NCBI GenBank assembly: GCA_028712795.1 | Contig: JAQTPT010000002.1 | Location: 124,001-188,000 of the forward strand | From: Methylococcales bacterium | GTDB taxonomy: Bacteria > Pseudomonadota > Gammaproteobacteria > Methylococcales > Methylomonadaceae | DNA: 64,000 nt | Direction: 5' to 3' | In this document: positions 44,764 to 55,980 of the stretch, piece by piece | How positions within the stretch are numbered: position 1 is the first letter of the stretch | Layout of the letters: each line of letters starts with the position of its first letter | Notes under the pieces: generated by a model | The model's input: only the letters and a program-made list of their open reading frames with translations | Database searches by the model: none | What the model was told of the DNA's origin: nothing | Program-made: the position numbers and the translations under genes

Positions 44764-45531
44764 TTATCGTAAAACAGGCTTGATTTGTTTTGCTTCATCT
44801 GAAAGTGGAAACTCTTCCAGTAATAAGTTTTGATATTCTTTTGCCAGCGCCGCATTGCCTAAAGCCCGCTCTGTTTGCATGGCATACCATAAAGTGCCTG
44901 AGGTATGGGGCGCAACGCTCAGATATCTTTGTAAATAGCCCTTTGCCGCCCAATATTCGCCATTTTGATAACTGATTTTTTGCATTTCCAGCAATGCCGG
45001 CGCATAAGCAGTGTTCAATATCAGCGCTTGTTTAAAATAGGCTTTGGCGCTTTGTTGCTGTTTCATTGCCAGATGACAACGTCCGGCATTGGTTAAAGCC
45101 AGCCACTGCCTGTCATTTAACTGAGTCGAAATGGCCTTGGTCAATAAAGCCATGCCTTCTTCATATTCACCCCGGTCACAGAGAAACCGGCCATAGTTGT
45201 TTTGCACGCTCCAATCATCAGGCGAAATATCCAGAGCCTTTTCATAATTCTCCTTGGCCTGATCATAATCATTTAATTTTTCGTACAAAAAAGCAAATGC
45301 ATTAAGAACCTGAGGATTATTGGGCTCTTTTTTTTGCGCCCGTTGTAAATTCTCTTTCGCCACTTCCAGCTTGCCCAGATCCATGTAACGCACCCCCAGC
45401 TGTAAATAAACACTGGCAGAGTCATCATTTTTAGTTACATTGTCAGTCGATGAAGCGCAAGAAGTTAATACAACAACCAAAAGTAAGGCAGGTAAAAGGC
45501 GATCGATTATTTTTGCTGTCTCATGCAGCAC
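44764..45531 (-). CDS. pilF: Type IV pilus biogenesis lipoprotein PilF/PilW
   Basis: PilF is an outer-membrane lipoprotein with TPR repeats that assembles the PilQ secretin. The 255-residue product has a lipobox VLTSC with the acylated cysteine near residue 25, then six or so TPR units ([46 protein letters not shown] and on). The start overlaps the rlmN end by 11 bases. No other type IVa pilus genes are in the window; the conserved place between rlmN and hisS supports the call. Confidence 0.92.
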   Translation of the reverse strand: MLHETAKIIDRLLPALLLVVVLTSCASSTDNVTKNDDSASVYLQLGVRYMDLGKLEVAKENLQRAQKKEPNNPQVLNAFAFLYEKLNDYDQAKENYEKALDISPDDWSVQNNYGRFLCDRGEYEEGMALLTKAISTQLNDRQWLALTNAGRCHLAMKQQQSAKAYFKQALILNTAYAPALLEMQKISYQNGEYWAAKGYLQRYLSVAPHTSGTLWYAMQTERALGNAALAKEYQNLLLEEFPLSDEAKQIKPVLR

Positions 45532-46648
45532 GCTCTGAACCTACTGCCTTAAGCTTAAGATGTCTGCGGCTTTTATCCTCCACCTGTCCGACCAATTGAC
45601 CGCAAGCCGCGTCAATATCCTCGCCGCGCGTCTTTCTGACCGTAGTGACTATGCCGGCATCGTTTAAAACAGTTTTGAACCGGTTAATGGTTTCTCTGCT
45701 GGAGCACCGGTAAGCGTTATTTGGAAACGGGTTAAAGGGTATTAAATTAAGTTTTGACGGAACCGTTTTTAATAACTTAATAAGTCCACGGGCATCCTGC
45801 ATGGAGTCATTAATGCCATCCAGCATCACGTATTCAAAGGTAATGGTGCGCCGGGGCGCAATCTTTGCGTTATCCCTGCATGCATCCATTAACTCCTTCA
45901 AGGGGTATTTTTTATTAATCGGTACCAGTTCGTCCCTCAGTTCATCTGTCACGGCATGTAATGATACGGCAAGGCTTACATCGCACACCTGGGTCAACCG
46001 ATACATGGCCGGCACAACACCCGAAGTGCTGATAGTCACCCGGCGCTTGGAAAGCCCAAAGGTAAAATCATCCATCATCAGGTTCATGGCGGCGACCACA
46101 TTATCAAAATTAAGCAAGGGTTCGCCCATGCCCATCATGACCACGTTGGTGATTTTTTTTGTTACCCCCAAGCGTTTTTGCGCAACAATGACTTGACCAA
46201 TAATCTCAGCCGTCGTCAGATTACGATTGAAACCTTGCTGGGCAGTGGAACAAAAGGTACAGGCTAGCGCGCAACCAATTTGCGATGAAACGCATAAGGT
46301 GCCGCGCCCTTCTTCAGGGATAAAAACCGTTTCGACCCGATTGCCGCAACGGGTTTGCAATGCCCATTTGCGGGTGCCATCGCTGGCGATTTGTTCAACC
46401 GCAATCTCGGGAGTCGCCAGATAGCAATTTTCATTGAGCCAGGCGCGCAACGGCTTGCTTAAATTGGTCATCAGGTCGAAATCTTCCACCCCTTCCTGAT
46501 AAATCCATTTAAGCAATTGAGTTGCCCGAAAAGGTTTTTCGCCTAATTCGACAAAAAAGGCCGCAAGACCTTTTCTGTCGTAATCGAGCAAATTAAACCG
46601 TTTAGGATTAACCGGCTTAAAATTAACGAGTTCTGGCACAGATTTCAT
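45521..46648 (-). CDS. rlmN: 23S rRNA/tRNA adenine-C2 methyltransferase RlmN
   Basis: RlmN is a radical SAM enzyme that methylates A2503 of 23S rRNA and A37 of tRNAs. The [4Fe-4S] motif CALACTFC (CxxxCxxC) is near residue 125; the family's methyl-carrying cysteine lies near the end (DAACGQL). The ATG at 46648 gives 375 residues, a usual length, with [28 protein letters not shown]. The frame stays open to 46735, but that would overlap ndk by over 100 bases; a 26-base overlap remains. Confidence 0.95.
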   Translation of the reverse strand: MKSVPELVNFKPVNPKRFNLLDYDRKGLAAFFVELGEKPFRATQLLKWIYQEGVEDFDLMTNLSKPLRAWLNENCYLATPEIAVEQIASDGTRKWALQTRCGNRVETVFIPEEGRGTLCVSSQIGCALACTFCSTAQQGFNRNLTTAEIIGQVIVAQKRLGVTKKITNVVMMGMGEPLLNFDNVVAAMNLMMDDFTFGLSKRRVTISTSGVVPAMYRLTQVCDVSLAVSLHAVTDELRDELVPINKKYPLKELMDACRDNAKIAPRRTITFEYVMLDGINDSMQDARGLIKLLKTVPSKLNLIPFNPFPNNAYRCSSRETINRFKTVLNDAGIVTTVRKTRGEDIDAACGQLVGQVEDKSRRHLKLKAVGSERAA

Positions 46649-47054
46649 TATCCGGGAAAAAGTAAGCGATTTCTCTTTTAGCGGTTTCGACAGCATCTGA
46701 TCCATGGACTGCATTTTCATCAATGCTGGCAGCAAAATCAGCGCGGATGGTTCCGGCAGCCGCTTCTTTTGGATTGGTAGCGCCCATTATTTCGCGATGC
46801 TTGAGAACGGCATTTTCACCTTCCAATACCTGCATGATCACAGGGCCTGAAATCATAAATGACACCAGATCCTTAAAAAAACCGCGCTCACTGTGTTCCG
46901 CGTAAAAACCTTCAGCTTGTGCTTGAGTCAAGTGCAGCATTTTAGCGGCGACAATTTTCAAACCGTTTTTTTCAAATCGGCTGTAAATTTCACCGATAAC
47001 GTTTTTAGCGACAGCATCAGGTTTAATAATTGAGAAAGTGCGTTCTATTGCCAT
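46623..47054 (-). CDS. ndk: Nucleoside diphosphate kinase
   Basis: Ndk balances nucleoside triphosphate pools. At 143 residues it has the standard length. It shows [20 protein letters not shown] at the N-terminus and the active-site HGSD motif in [21 protein letters not shown] (His about 118). It is the first gene of the ndk-rlmN-pilF-hisS block. Confidence 0.97.
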   Translation of the reverse strand: MAIERTFSIIKPDAVAKNVIGEIYSRFEKNGLKIVAAKMLHLTQAQAEGFYAEHSERGFFKDLVSFMISGPVIMQVLEGENAVLKHREIMGATNPKEAAAGTIRADFAASIDENAVHGSDAVETAKREIAYFFPDNEICARTR

Positions 47055-47157
47055 TATGTTTTAAAACTCCAAAGTAACATTAACTAAAAATAAAATATTT
47101 AACAGGGTAATTATAACCGATCAACCAGGTTTTGTAGACAAACGGCAAGTCTGGCAT

Positions 47158-48084
47158 CTAGGGCCTGCGATCAATATCAGCGCCTTCTTTGACCGGTATC
47201 ATCAAGTCTTCCGGACTAACACCCAAGATTAACGCCATTGGGCTGGCAATAAAGATGGACGAATAGGTCCCAAAAAAAACGCCAAACAGCAGCACGATCG
47301 AAAAATTATGTATCACCTCGCCGCCCAGGAAAAACAGGGAAACCAGCACCAGAATCACTGTCAACGAGGTCATGATGGTTCGGCTTAAGGTGACATTGAC
47401 CGAAATATTCATAATTTCTTCGGTCGACTTATTTCTCATTAGCCGGAAATTTTCGCGGATACGGTCATACACCACAATGGTGTCATTCAAGGAATAGCCA
47501 ATCAGCGCAAGGACCGCTGCCAATACTGTCAAATCAAATTCCAGACCCAGAATCGAGAAAAAGCCCAAGGTCACAACCACGTCATGGATTGTCGCTATGA
47601 CGGCCCCGGTTGAGAACTTCCACTCAAAACGCCAGGCTATATAAATCAAAATACCTATCGTTGAATACAACAAAGCCAAAAATCCATCCTCAGCCAGGTC
47701 GTCGCCGACCTGGGGGCCGACAAATTCAACTCGCCGCACACTGGCGGGTTCTGCCGTGGTTTTGTTAATGGCCTCCAGCACCTTTGAACTTAAATCGGCG
47801 CTACTCACGCCTTCATGAAGTTTCAAACGGATAAGGACATCTTTTGCCGTGCCGAAATTCTGCACCGTGGCATCGCCAAAACCCGCTTCATCAAGCGTTT
47901 TACGCAACACTGTCAAGTCAGCCGGTTTTTGATAGCCGATTTCAATCAGTGTTCCGCCGGTAAAATCAATGCCCATCTGCAAGCCGCGCACAGCGAGCGA
48001 TCCTATCGAAATAAGCATCAGCACGCCGGAAAATATCAGCGCTTTATTCCGGTTACCTATAAAATTTATATTTGTTGTCTTCAT
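47158..48084 (-). CDS. secF: Protein translocase subunit SecF
   Basis: SecF works with SecD to drive protein release in the periplasm using the proton motive force. The 308-residue protein has six membrane helices, the first near residues 14-33, followed by the periplasmic P1 domain (GIDFTGGTLIEIGY) and the conserved GYSLNDTIVVYDRIRENFR segment (about 210). It is separated from secD by 104 bases containing a 28-bp perfect inverted repeat. Confidence 0.96.
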   Translation of the reverse strand: MKTTNINFIGNRNKALIFSGVLMLISIGSLAVRGLQMGIDFTGGTLIEIGYQKPADLTVLRKTLDEAGFGDATVQNFGTAKDVLIRLKLHEGVSSADLSSKVLEAINKTTAEPASVRRVEFVGPQVGDDLAEDGFLALLYSTIGILIYIAWRFEWKFSTGAVIATIHDVVVTLGFFSILGLEFDLTVLAAVLALIGYSLNDTIVVYDRIRENFRLMRNKSTEEIMNISVNVTLSRTIMTSLTVILVLVSLFFLGGEVIHNFSIVLLFGVFFGTYSSIFIASPMALILGVSPEDLMIPVKEGADIDRRP

Positions 48085-48101
48085 ATTTTATTCTTCTTAA
48101 G

Positions 48102-48182
48102 GTAGGGGCAATCCTTTACGGTTGCCCTTGTGTTGCACGTAGGTTGCTTGAATCAAGGGCAACCGTAAAGGATTGCCCCTAC
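48102..48182. repeat. Perfect 28-bp inverted repeat between secD and secF
   Basis: The left arm begins GTAGGGGCAATCCTTTACGG and runs to 48129; the right arm, 48155-48182, is its exact complement. The loop is 25 bases. Within the secDF message it would form a very stable hairpin. No T-tract follows on the minus strand. Confidence 0.92.
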
Positions 48183-48188
48183 ACAAAT

Positions 48189-50036
48189 TTAAATGGATAA
48201 TTTCTCAACCCTACGGTTACCGTAGACCCAATTTATAACCATCCGCGTGCCGGTGATTGCCGTAAACATCGACGACAAAATACCAATAATCAGCGTCACC
48301 GCAAAACCTTTAACAGAACCTGTGCCATAAGCAAATAACACCACAGCCACCACAAGGTTGGTAAAGTGGGAATCAAGGATGGTTGCAAAGGCTTTATCAT
48401 AACCAATAAATATGGCGGATTGCGGCGTATTGCCATTCCGAAGCTCTTCTTTAATACGCTCGAAGATCAACACGTTCGCATCAACCGACATGCCCACGGT
48501 CAGAATAATCCCGGCAATGCCCGGCAATGTCAGCGTTGCCTGCAACATCGATAATATCGCCACGACAATAACCACGTTAAACGCCAGCGCAAAGTTGGCG
48601 ATCATGCCAAAAAGCTTATAGTAAACCGCCATAAACAGTACAACTAAAGCAAAGCCCACCACAAACGACAACATGCCTTTGTCGATATTGTCCTGTCCAA
48701 GACTTGGCCCTACAGTACGTTCTTCAACAATATCAACTGGCGCCGCCAACGCGCCCGCCCTTAACAACAGCGCAAGATTCCGTGCTTCCTGGGGGCTATC
48801 CAAACCGGTGGTTTGAAAGCGTTTACTGAATACGCCCTGGATAGTGGCCACATTGATGACTTTTTCAACCTTTTCTTTATGGCGCACTTTTTGGCCATTG
48901 ATCAGCTTTGTGTTCACTTTATATTCGATAAACACTACCGCCATGGGCTTGCCAACGTTAGCCTGGGTCAATTTACCCATTTTGGCTGCACCAACACCAT
49001 TTAATGAAATATTTACCGAAGGCCTGCCGTCCTGATCAACGCCGGAAGAAGCATCAACAATTTGGTCGCCCGTCACAATGACGCGCCGGTCCAGCAATAT
49101 AGGGTTACCGTTCTTTTCATAATACAACCGGCTGCCAACGGGAACGTGTCCGGCAACCGCTTGCTGCACATCATGCTCAACATCAACCAGACGGTACTCC
49201 AGGGTAGCCGTAGTGCCCAAAATCTCCTTGGCGCGCGTCGTGTCTTGAACGCCAGGCAATTGAACCACGATACGGTTTTCACCTTGCTGCTGGATAACCG
49301 GTTCGGCAACCCCTAATTCATTGACCCGGTTACGCAAAGTCGTCATATTTTGCGCCACCGCAAATTTTTTGATTTCGCGCACTTCTTTTTCAGACATCTT
49401 TAGCCAAACCTGATCCTGGGCTTCCGGCTCGGTAATATCCAGGGTGCGAAAATCTTTATCCAGAAGCGCCAATAGCGCGGGCTTATCCTCAGCCGACTTC
49501 AGGGTCACTTTAATAAAACCGCTGTCTTTGGTAACAGACTGATAACGCATCTTTGCGTTTCTTAAAGCCAGGCGAACATCATCGGTGTAACGGTCTTCAG
49601 CTTGCCTGACAGCAGCATCCATATCCACTTCCAACAGAAAATGCACCCCGCCGCGCAAATCGAGCCCCAAATACATGGCATTAGCGCCTAAAGCACGCAA
49701 CCAGCCGGGTGTTGTCGGCGCCAGATTTAACGCAACCGTATAATTGCTGCCCATTGTGTCCCGCAATAAATCCGCCACTTTAAGCTGATCGTCGGTATTA
49801 TTAAAACGCGCTAAAATACGCCCGTCTTTAAATTCAAATGCCTTGACCGCAACACCGGCATTTTTAATTTCAGACTCGACCCGGTTTGCCTGCTCCTGCC
49901 CAACAGCGGCGGCCAGGGTCGATGACACCTGAACAGATGGATCATCACCGTACAAATTCGGTAACGCATAAATAATCCCGATGCCAAAAACAAGCAGGAC
50001 TAGTAGATTTTTCCAAAGTGGGAAATGGTTTTGCAT
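48189..50036 (-). CDS. secD: Protein translocase subunit SecD
   Basis: SecD is the larger partner of SecF. The 615-residue protein has an N-terminal membrane helix (about 9-27), a large periplasmic region with LGLDLRGGVHFLLEVDMDAA (about 120) and five further helices after residue 440, including TLPGIAGIILTVGMSVDANVLIFERIKEELR. It follows yajC in the tgt-yajC-secD-secF order typical of the phylum. Confidence 0.97.
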   Translation of the reverse strand: MQNHFPLWKNLLVLLVFGIGIIYALPNLYGDDPSVQVSSTLAAAVGQEQANRVESEIKNAGVAVKAFEFKDGRILARFNNTDDQLKVADLLRDTMGSNYTVALNLAPTTPGWLRALGANAMYLGLDLRGGVHFLLEVDMDAAVRQAEDRYTDDVRLALRNAKMRYQSVTKDSGFIKVTLKSAEDKPALLALLDKDFRTLDITEPEAQDQVWLKMSEKEVREIKKFAVAQNMTTLRNRVNELGVAEPVIQQQGENRIVVQLPGVQDTTRAKEILGTTATLEYRLVDVEHDVQQAVAGHVPVGSRLYYEKNGNPILLDRRVIVTGDQIVDASSGVDQDGRPSVNISLNGVGAAKMGKLTQANVGKPMAVVFIEYKVNTKLINGQKVRHKEKVEKVINVATIQGVFSKRFQTTGLDSPQEARNLALLLRAGALAAPVDIVEERTVGPSLGQDNIDKGMLSFVVGFALVVLFMAVYYKLFGMIANFALAFNVVIVVAILSMLQATLTLPGIAGIILTVGMSVDANVLIFERIKEELRNGNTPQSAIFIGYDKAFATILDSHFTNLVVAVVLFAYGTGSVKGFAVTLIIGILSSMFTAITGTRMVINWVYGNRRVEKLSI

Positions 50037-50178
50037 GTGTTATTCCAATAATTGAAGCATGTCGCAGGATGGATAGATCATATCGGCCGGTTAGGGCGCG
50101 AAGCGGTATCCATCCTTTCGATATTTCCTGATTTGCGGTGGGTCTCACTTCGTTCTAGCCACCCTACGCACTATGACA

Positions 50179-50526
50179 TTAAACTTTAACTGCTTTTTTA
50201 GTGACTGCTTTAAAAGTCCCTTTTGGCATCATGCTTTCAATGCTCTGGCGCTGCACTTGAATGAAGGTATTGTCGCAAATTTCAAGTTTGACAAAGTTAT
50301 CATCAAGATCGACCACCTTACCTAAAATCCCTCCTGATGTCACGACTTCAGCGCCTTTAGTCATCAAGGCAATCATTTGTTTCTTTTCCTTGGCCCGCTT
50401 GGCTTGGGGACGCAAAAACAAAAAGTAAAAAAACACCAGAATACCCAGCGGGAAAAGCATACCTTCAATGCCCGGTTGCGTAGCAGCGGGAGCTGCCGCT
50501 AAAGCGTCAGAGATAAAAAAACTCAT
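50179..50526 (-). CDS. yajC: Sec translocon accessory protein YajC
   Basis: YajC associates with SecDF. The protein of about 115 residues has one membrane helix (about 22-42, MLFPLGILVFFYFLFLRPQAKRAKE) and a soluble tail (TKGAEVVTSGGILGKVVDLDDNFVKLEI). The ATG at 50526 gives the usual MSFFISDALAAAP; an ATG four codons upstream (50538) is also possible. Confidence 0.95.
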   Translation of the reverse strand: MSFFISDALAAAPAATQPGIEGMLFPLGILVFFYFLFLRPQAKRAKEKKQMIALMTKGAEVVTSGGILGKVVDLDDNFVKLEICDNTFIQVQRQSIESMMPKGTFKAVTKKAVKV

Positions 50527-50566
50527 GATTAACCTCAATTGTTATAGTTATTAAAAAATCCCTTCA

Positions 50567-52303
<1,737 letters not shown>

Positions 52304-53989
52304 CTAGAAAAAGCGGCCATTTATAAGAAAGTGCGCTGCGATACTACCAAAATAACCAAGCGCGATAACCGGTGTCCATTTCAAATGGCTGGTGAAAGTA
52401 TAAATTCCCTTAGCCTGCCCCATCAAGCCCACTCCTGCTGCAGAACCTATAGCCAACATGCTGCCTCCCACGCCGGCAGTCAATGTCACTAGCAACCATT
52501 GGCCTTCGGAAATATCCGGCGCCATGGTCAATACGGACAGCATAATTGTGCCGTTATCGATAAACGCAGAGGCAATCCCCACCATAATATTCGCTACGGT
52601 AGGATCGATAGCGCCATAAAGAAGATGGGATGCCAAGCCCAGATAGCCGATGAAGCTCAAGCCTCCGACACCCATCATGACACCGTAAAAAAACAGCAGG
52701 GTATCCCACTCCAAATTAGCAACTTTCTGAAAAATATCAAATGGCAATTCCTGCGCCACCTGTAGATTTTTTTCAGCTTGCGGATTATTCATGTATTTCA
52801 TGGGGGCAAAATAATCAATTTTTACATCGGTCAAATCCACGGGGATCAAAATTGGATGAGAATTGCGGGTTTTTTGCAGGTAATAACTGAAAAACTTCAA
52901 ATAGGTCAACCCTAGCATCATGCCACCTGCGGGCGGCAAGCCAAGGAAATTCTCAAAGCAAGCCGACGTAATTATCGTCAATACGAACAGAAAGATAATT
53001 GTCCACGCGCCCCGCTTCATATCTTGAGCTTCCATAACCGCAGCGGGCCTTTCTTTTGGGATAAAGAAATTCATAACGGCTGCCGGTATAACAAAATTGA
53101 TGATTGCTGGAATCAACAGGGAAAAGAAATCAGTAAAAGGCACTACCTCTTTTTGCCATACCAACAAGGTAGTAATATCGCCGAAGGGACTAAATGATCC
53201 GCCTGCGTTGGAAGCGACCACAACATTGATGCAGGATAAGGTCACAAAGCGCGGACTCCCCTTGCCCATTGCCAAAATTACCGAACCCATCAGCAATGCG
53301 GTAGTGAGATTATTGCAACCGGATGAGATAAAGAAAGATTGAAATCCGGTGATCCAGAATAGTTGACGATAAGTGAAGTTTTTGCTTAACAACCAGACCC
53401 GCAGACTGTCAAACACGCCCCGATCTTCCATGGCATTTAAATACGTCATCGACACCATAATGAACAAAAAAAGTTCACCATAGCTTTCCAGACTGGAGCG
53501 GAACGATGCTCCTGCTTGCTCGCTCATCCCGCCACTGACGTAAACTGCTGCGATAAAAATCCAAATGAGACTTGCCGCAAACACCATGGGTTTGGACTTT
53601 TTTAATTCCGTCACCTCCTCCGTCATGGCGAGAACGTAGGCCACCGCAAAAACAATCAGGGCAAGATAACCCGCCCAATGTCGAGTCAAATCTAATGGTT
53701 GAATTTGGCCAATTGTGTTCACTTTCTCAGCAGCCATTGCCAGGGAAGGAAAAAGAAGGACTGGTAAAATCCGGTTATATTTTGAGCAAAGCAATTTTTT
53801 TAACAACTTAAGAGACCAGTAAGTTTTGAACAAAAGCACTCCGTCTTTATGTACAGGGAAGCTAAATTTACTCAATGTATTTAAAGATAGCTGCGTTCTG
53901 ATCAAAAACCCTTCACTTGATACACGCATTATCAAAGAAAAAATAGATAAAAATATTTTAAATTTCATGTGCGACTCAAAAGAATTCAA
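52304..53989 (-). CDS. nhaD: NhaD-type Na+/H+ antiporter 1
   Basis: NhaD proteins exchange sodium for protons across the inner membrane. The sequence holds about a dozen membrane helices of the ion-transporter superfamily, with SSGCNNLTTALLMGS, NVVVASNAGGSFSPFGDITTLLVWQ and GIASAFIDNGTIMLSVL. The open frame gives 561 residues, but residues 1 to about 63 have no counterpart in the paralogue at 54396. A shorter start, perhaps TTG near 53805, would place the signal-like LLPVLLFPSLAMAAEK at the N-terminus. The start is therefore uncertain. Confidence 0.88.
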   Translation of the reverse strand: MNSFESHMKFKIFLSIFSLIMRVSSEGFLIRTQLSLNTLSKFSFPVHKDGVLLFKTYWSLKLLKKLLCSKYNRILPVLLFPSLAMAAEKVNTIGQIQPLDLTRHWAGYLALIVFAVAYVLAMTEEVTELKKSKPMVFAASLIWIFIAAVYVSGGMSEQAGASFRSSLESYGELFLFIMVSMTYLNAMEDRGVFDSLRVWLLSKNFTYRQLFWITGFQSFFISSGCNNLTTALLMGSVILAMGKGSPRFVTLSCINVVVASNAGGSFSPFGDITTLLVWQKEVVPFTDFFSLLIPAIINFVIPAAVMNFFIPKERPAAVMEAQDMKRGAWTIIFLFVLTIITSACFENFLGLPPAGGMMLGLTYLKFFSYYLQKTRNSHPILIPVDLTDVKIDYFAPMKYMNNPQAEKNLQVAQELPFDIFQKVANLEWDTLLFFYGVMMGVGGLSFIGYLGLASHLLYGAIDPTVANIMVGIASAFIDNGTIMLSVLTMAPDISEGQWLLVTLTAGVGGSMLAIGSAAGVGLMGQAKGIYTFTSHLKWTPVIALGYFGSIAAHFLINGRFF

Positions 53990-54395
53990 AAGATTGGCAG
54001 GAACGTGAAAATTACATACAAAGTGATTGGGAATATCATAATCGAATTAGCGGCTATATGTCCTGTATTGTTGAATAAATCACTTTTTCCGGTATTCAAA
54101 CTATTGATGCAGCATCAGGAGGGCATAATTGCCACAGTATATTTGCTTTAAATTACAATTCTTGCACTCGTATGGCTTCTTTTCCATTGATGCGTAGCGG
54201 CACAACAGCTTTCAAGCGTTCTTTTCTTAACTTTTTATACAGCTTTGTTTAAACTTCCCTTAGAATGGATCAAGCGAACGGAGCCGGATCAAAACCGGCT
54301 TTGAGGCAATACGGATTCATTATCTATTGTTAGCCGGTTTTTGTTGTATTGAAAGTTGTTCCTTTTACCTTGATTCACTCATATTCGAACATAAA
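53990..54395. promoter_or_regulatory. Divergent intergenic region between the two nhaD genes
   Basis: No gene is supported. It must hold promoters for both antiporter genes. A small hairpin AGCCGG-ATCAAAA-CCGGCT lies at 54282-54300. No sodium riboswitch or recognisable operator was identified. Confidence 0.4.
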
Positions 54396-55844
54396 ATGAA
54401 TAGCAAATTATTTAAGTGTTTTATCTTTACGATTTTGCTCCTGCCCGCTGCGGCTTTTGCTGGCGAAGTTTCGGATGTTCTAAATACGCCCAGGTCATTA
54501 AATTTGACCCATCATATCATTGGCTATCTTTCCCTAGCCGTTACAGTTCTCGCCTACATTGCCGCAATGTCGGAAGAAGTGATCGAGTTGCGCAAGTCCA
54601 AACCAATGGTCTTGGGTTCGGCACTGGTGTGGTTTGCGATATGTATTTACTATGCCTTGCACGGAGAAGCCAAAGTGGCGGCAGTCGCTTTTGAAAGTAA
54701 TCTGCTTGCGTATGTCGAATTATTTTTATTTATTCTGGTGTCAATGACCTACCTGAACGCCATGGAGGAACGCGGCATTTTCGATGGCCTCAGAATTTGG
54801 CTGCTAAGCCGTCAGTACAGCTATCGGCAACTGTTCTGGATAACCGGCGTACTTGCCTTTGTTCTTTCTACCGTGATCAGCGGCATGGCGGTAGGGCTTT
54901 TAATGGGGGCTGTCGCAGCAGCTGTGGGTAAAAGAAAGAAAGAATTTGTCGCTTTGGCTTGCGTAAACATTGTAGTGGCGGCCAACGCCGGCGGCTCGTT
55001 AAGTCCTTTGGGCGGCATTTCAACACTGTTCGTCTGGCAACATAAAATCCTGCCTTTTTATGAGTTTCTATCACTGACTATTCCATGCCTGGTCAATTTT
55101 CTTGTGCCTGCAGCGGTCATGCATTTTTTCGTCCCCAAAGAAACACCGGCCGCTTCCACCAGCACCGTCTGGCTCCGTCGTGGCAGCAAACGGGTTATTT
55201 TACTTTTCATCGTGACACTTGCTATCACCGTATCTTCAAATATTGTTCTGGAACTGCCGCCTGCCGCAGGCATGATGGCGGGGCTTGGTTTATTACAATT
55301 TTTCAGCTTTTATCTGACCCAAACAGCTAACGAAGTCAAAAGCGACTTTGCTCATGTCTATCAGCTCTTCGGGGTGGATCCTCCCAGGGATAATAAAAAA
55401 CAGGACTTTGATGTTTTCAAGAATGTGGGGACTGTTGATTGGGATACGCTGTTATTCTTTTATGGGGCGATGATGTTAATTGGAGCCCTGGGGTTTCTCG
55501 GCTATCTTGATGCTATTGCGCATTTTCTGTTCGGGCAGATTAGCGCCACTGTTGCCAATATCAGTATCGGCCTTTCATCCGCGTTTATTGATAACGGCAC
55601 CTTGATGTTTGCGGTACTGAGTATGCATCCCGATCTTCCTACCGGCCAATGGTTGCTGTTAACCTTAACCCTCGGCGTAGGCGGTAGCCTGTTGGCAATT
55701 GGATCAGCTCCAGGGGTCGCTTTGCTTGGACAAATTAAGGAAGGCTATACCTTTGCATTCCACATGCGCTGGATGCCCATTATTTTACTGGGCTATTTAG
55801 CCAGTATTGCCGTGCATTTCTGGATAAATGCCCAATATTTTTAA
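54396..55844 (+). CDS. nhaD: NhaD-type Na+/H+ antiporter 2
   Basis: The 482-residue paralogue of the divergent gene shares its motifs: LNLTHHIIGYLSLAVTVLAYIAAMSEEVIELRKSKPMV, NAMEERGIFDGLRIWLLSRQYSYRQLFWITG, NAGGSLSPLGGISTLFVWQ and SSAFIDNGTLMFAVL. A signal-like segment (FIFTILLLPAAAFAGE) starts the protein. The ATG at 54396 is chosen because the upstream extension to 54327 has no family similarity. In the helix following ITG the polar SSGCNNLTT of copy 1 is replaced by STVISGMAV, so the two may differ in ion handling. Confidence 0.92.
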   Translation: MNSKLFKCFIFTILLLPAAAFAGEVSDVLNTPRSLNLTHHIIGYLSLAVTVLAYIAAMSEEVIELRKSKPMVLGSALVWFAICIYYALHGEAKVAAVAFESNLLAYVELFLFILVSMTYLNAMEERGIFDGLRIWLLSRQYSYRQLFWITGVLAFVLSTVISGMAVGLLMGAVAAAVGKRKKEFVALACVNIVVAANAGGSLSPLGGISTLFVWQHKILPFYEFLSLTIPCLVNFLVPAAVMHFFVPKETPAASTSTVWLRRGSKRVILLFIVTLAITVSSNIVLELPPAAGMMAGLGLLQFFSFYLTQTANEVKSDFAHVYQLFGVDPPRDNKKQDFDVFKNVGTVDWDTLLFFYGAMMLIGALGFLGYLDAIAHFLFGQISATVANISIGLSSAFIDNGTLMFAVLSMHPDLPTGQWLLLTLTLGVGGSLLAIGSAPGVALLGQIKEGYTFAFHMRWMPIILLGYLASIAVHFWINAQYF

Positions 55845-55980
55845 GTTAATCAGTCAGATAAGCTTTGACATCTGTGTTTTCTTGAAGCATGCCCCCATTT
55901 TATAGGTTTTAAACGCTATTGGACGGAAATCAAACCGTACGATTTTTCTTAAATTTTTTAGTTTCAGATTAGTTACGATT

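Noticed and set aside
53969..54151. A 60-codon frame in the nhaD intergenic region
   Set aside because: No ribosome-binding site and no similarity; probably chance in AT-rich DNA.
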